Of a stretch of DNA of 64,000 nt, positions 63,281 to 64,000 are shown piece by piece. The notes beneath the pieces were generated by a model that saw only the letters and a list, made by a program, of their open reading frames with translations, did no database searches and had not been told where the DNA came from. Positions within the stretch are counted from its first letter, which is position 1. Each line of letters begins with the position of its first letter. The DNA is taken from NCBI GenBank assembly GCA_028278525.1, contig JANQEE010000023.1:44613-108612 (forward strand), written 5' to 3'. This DNA is from Minwuiaceae bacterium. Its GTDB lineage: Bacteria; Pseudomonadota; Alphaproteobacteria; Minwuiales; Minwuiaceae. A program made the position numbers and the translations under genes.

Positions 63281-64000
63281 ATGAGTGATCCGAAACCGCC
63301 GAAATTTGCTGAACTGCTGCTGAGGTTGTTTCTTCCTGAAGAAATCAGGGATACGACTCCAGGGGATTTTGAAGAGGAATTTGCCGATATATGGTCGGAA
63401 TCGGGCCGTTTGATGGCTCTGTCCTGGTACTGGCTGCATGTATTCCGTTCATGTACGGCGTTCACATATGTTTCCATCATCTGGAGTGTTGAAATGATAA
63501 GAAATTACATCCTGGTTGCGATCAGAAATATCAGAAAAAACAAGGTCTATTCTCTGCTCAACATCAGCGGGCTTGCAGTTGGATTTGCTGCATTTACAAT
63601 GATCGGCATGTATGTTTCGTTTGAAATGAGTTATGAGAACGGACATGAAAAAGCCGACCGGATTTATGGAATTGTTCAGAGCAGCAGCGCGTCGTCGCCG
63701 CCGGCAATGGTGCCGATGCTGTCTGAAACGTTCCCGGAAATTAAAAGCGCTGTCAGGCTGTTTAACGCAGATAAAATGGTAATTGAGTACAATGAGAAGA
63801 AGTTTATTGAAAAAGACTGGGTTTGGGCGGATAATACTTTTTTAAATATATTTACTCTGCGCCTGATATCAGGAAATCCGGAGACCGCGATGCTCAAACC
63901 AAATTCGGTACTGATCAGCGAGTCGATGGCCATGAAGTATTTTGATAAGGATGATCCGGTAAACAAGGTGTTTAATTGTGTCCTGGATAATGTTCGTATT
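63281..64000 (+). CDS. ABC transporter permease of the MacB/FtsX type (5' part)
   Basis: 240 codons are visible and the gene runs off the right edge. Residues 1-70 form an N-terminal prefix region (PKFAELLLRLFLPEEIRDTTPGDFEEEF...), then a transmembrane helix (about 88-112, LLNISGLAVGFAAFTMIGMYVSF) begins the MacB periplasmic-core part with YENGHEKADRIYGIVQS. Such permeases export antimicrobials or lipoproteins, or act as mechanotransmission pumps. The start at 63281 follows the PadR stop by one base, so both are in one operon. Base composition is AT-rich, unlike the rest of the window. Confidence 0.88.
   Translation, partial: MSDPKPPKFAELLLRLFLPEEIRDTTPGDFEEEFADIWSESGRLMALSWYWLHVFRSCTAFTYVSIIWSVEMIRNYILVAIRNIRKNKVYSLLNISGLAVGFAAFTMIGMYVSFEMSYENGHEKADRIYGIVQSSSASSPPAMVPMLSETFPEIKSAVRLFNADKMVIEYNEKKFIEKDWVWADNTFLNIFTLRLISGNPETAMLKPNSVLISESMAMKYFDKDDPVNKVFNCVLDNVRI

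Overview
The window is almost entirely GC-rich bacterial DNA with alphaproteobacterial content: a MipZ-type division-plane ATPase, a DUF1489 gene, PutA, a MipA/OmpV porin, HxlR regulators and many acyl-CoA and leucine/proline catabolic genes. A free-living, aerobic, Rhodospirillales-like heterotroph is the best guess (inference from gene content, not a phylogeny). No rRNA, tRNA, CRISPR array, transposase or phage gene was seen. The last 1.7 kb (from about 62,296) is AT-rich and belongs to a different kind of genome.

Layout. 1-6 kb: end of a cytochrome bd oxidase subunit I gene, a DMT exporter, a thiolase, a putative aminomuconate deaminase-like protein, an NnrS membrane protein and a DsbA/HCCA-isomerase-like protein. 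6-10 kb: a GtrII-like glucosyltransferase and two PEP-CTERM surface proteins, each with a near-perfect sigma-54 promoter and its own terminator. 9.7-16 kb: an SHMT-like enzyme, a lipoprotein, a second DMT exporter, a two-gene operon pairing a truncated haemoglobin with a PAS/class III adenylate cyclase, and a divergent methyltransferase/HxlR pair. 16-27 kb: hydrolases, a TauD-type dioxygenase, MmyB- and HxlR-type regulators facing a GFA protein, a MetE-C-like protein, a Baeyer-Villiger monooxygenase bracketed by two copies of an 86-bp repeat, and an MFS transporter.

27.4-30.1 kb is a lower-GC island with two divergent genes: a HEPN-like protein with an Rx5H motif, and a GHKL (MORC/Hsp90-like) ATPase fused to a C-terminal PD-(D/E)XK nuclease domain. 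This is the best candidate for an undescribed defence system. 30-36 kb: an M20 amidohydrolase with an SH3 protein, two paralogous one-helix proteins flanking a TPR gene, a tiny secreted peptide and a histidine kinase/response regulator pair.

36-51 kb is catabolic: an LLM oxidoreductase, an acyl-CoA dehydrogenase followed by three tandem HCCA-isomerase-like genes, a convergent SDR, the leucine-degradation operon mccB-mccA-HMG-CoA lyase, an SLC13-type transporter and putA. 51-56 kb: a Leu/Phe/Val-type dehydrogenase and a tightly packed glutamine-synthetase-like / aldehyde dehydrogenase / Fe-alcohol dehydrogenase operon that looks like a gamma-glutamylation route for an amine or amino alcohol. 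56-62 kb: MipA, DUF3179, MipZ, a VWA/J-domain pair and galU.

The end. Just after galU lies the left half of a hairpin whose intact copy sits at 25,931-26,001. Exactly where its right arm should be, the sequence switches to AT-rich DNA carrying an apparently 5'-truncated DUF6901-like gene, a PadR regulator and the start of a MacB/FtsX-type permease. This is either a repeat-mediated assembly chimera or a recombination junction, and should be settled before those genes are assigned to this organism.
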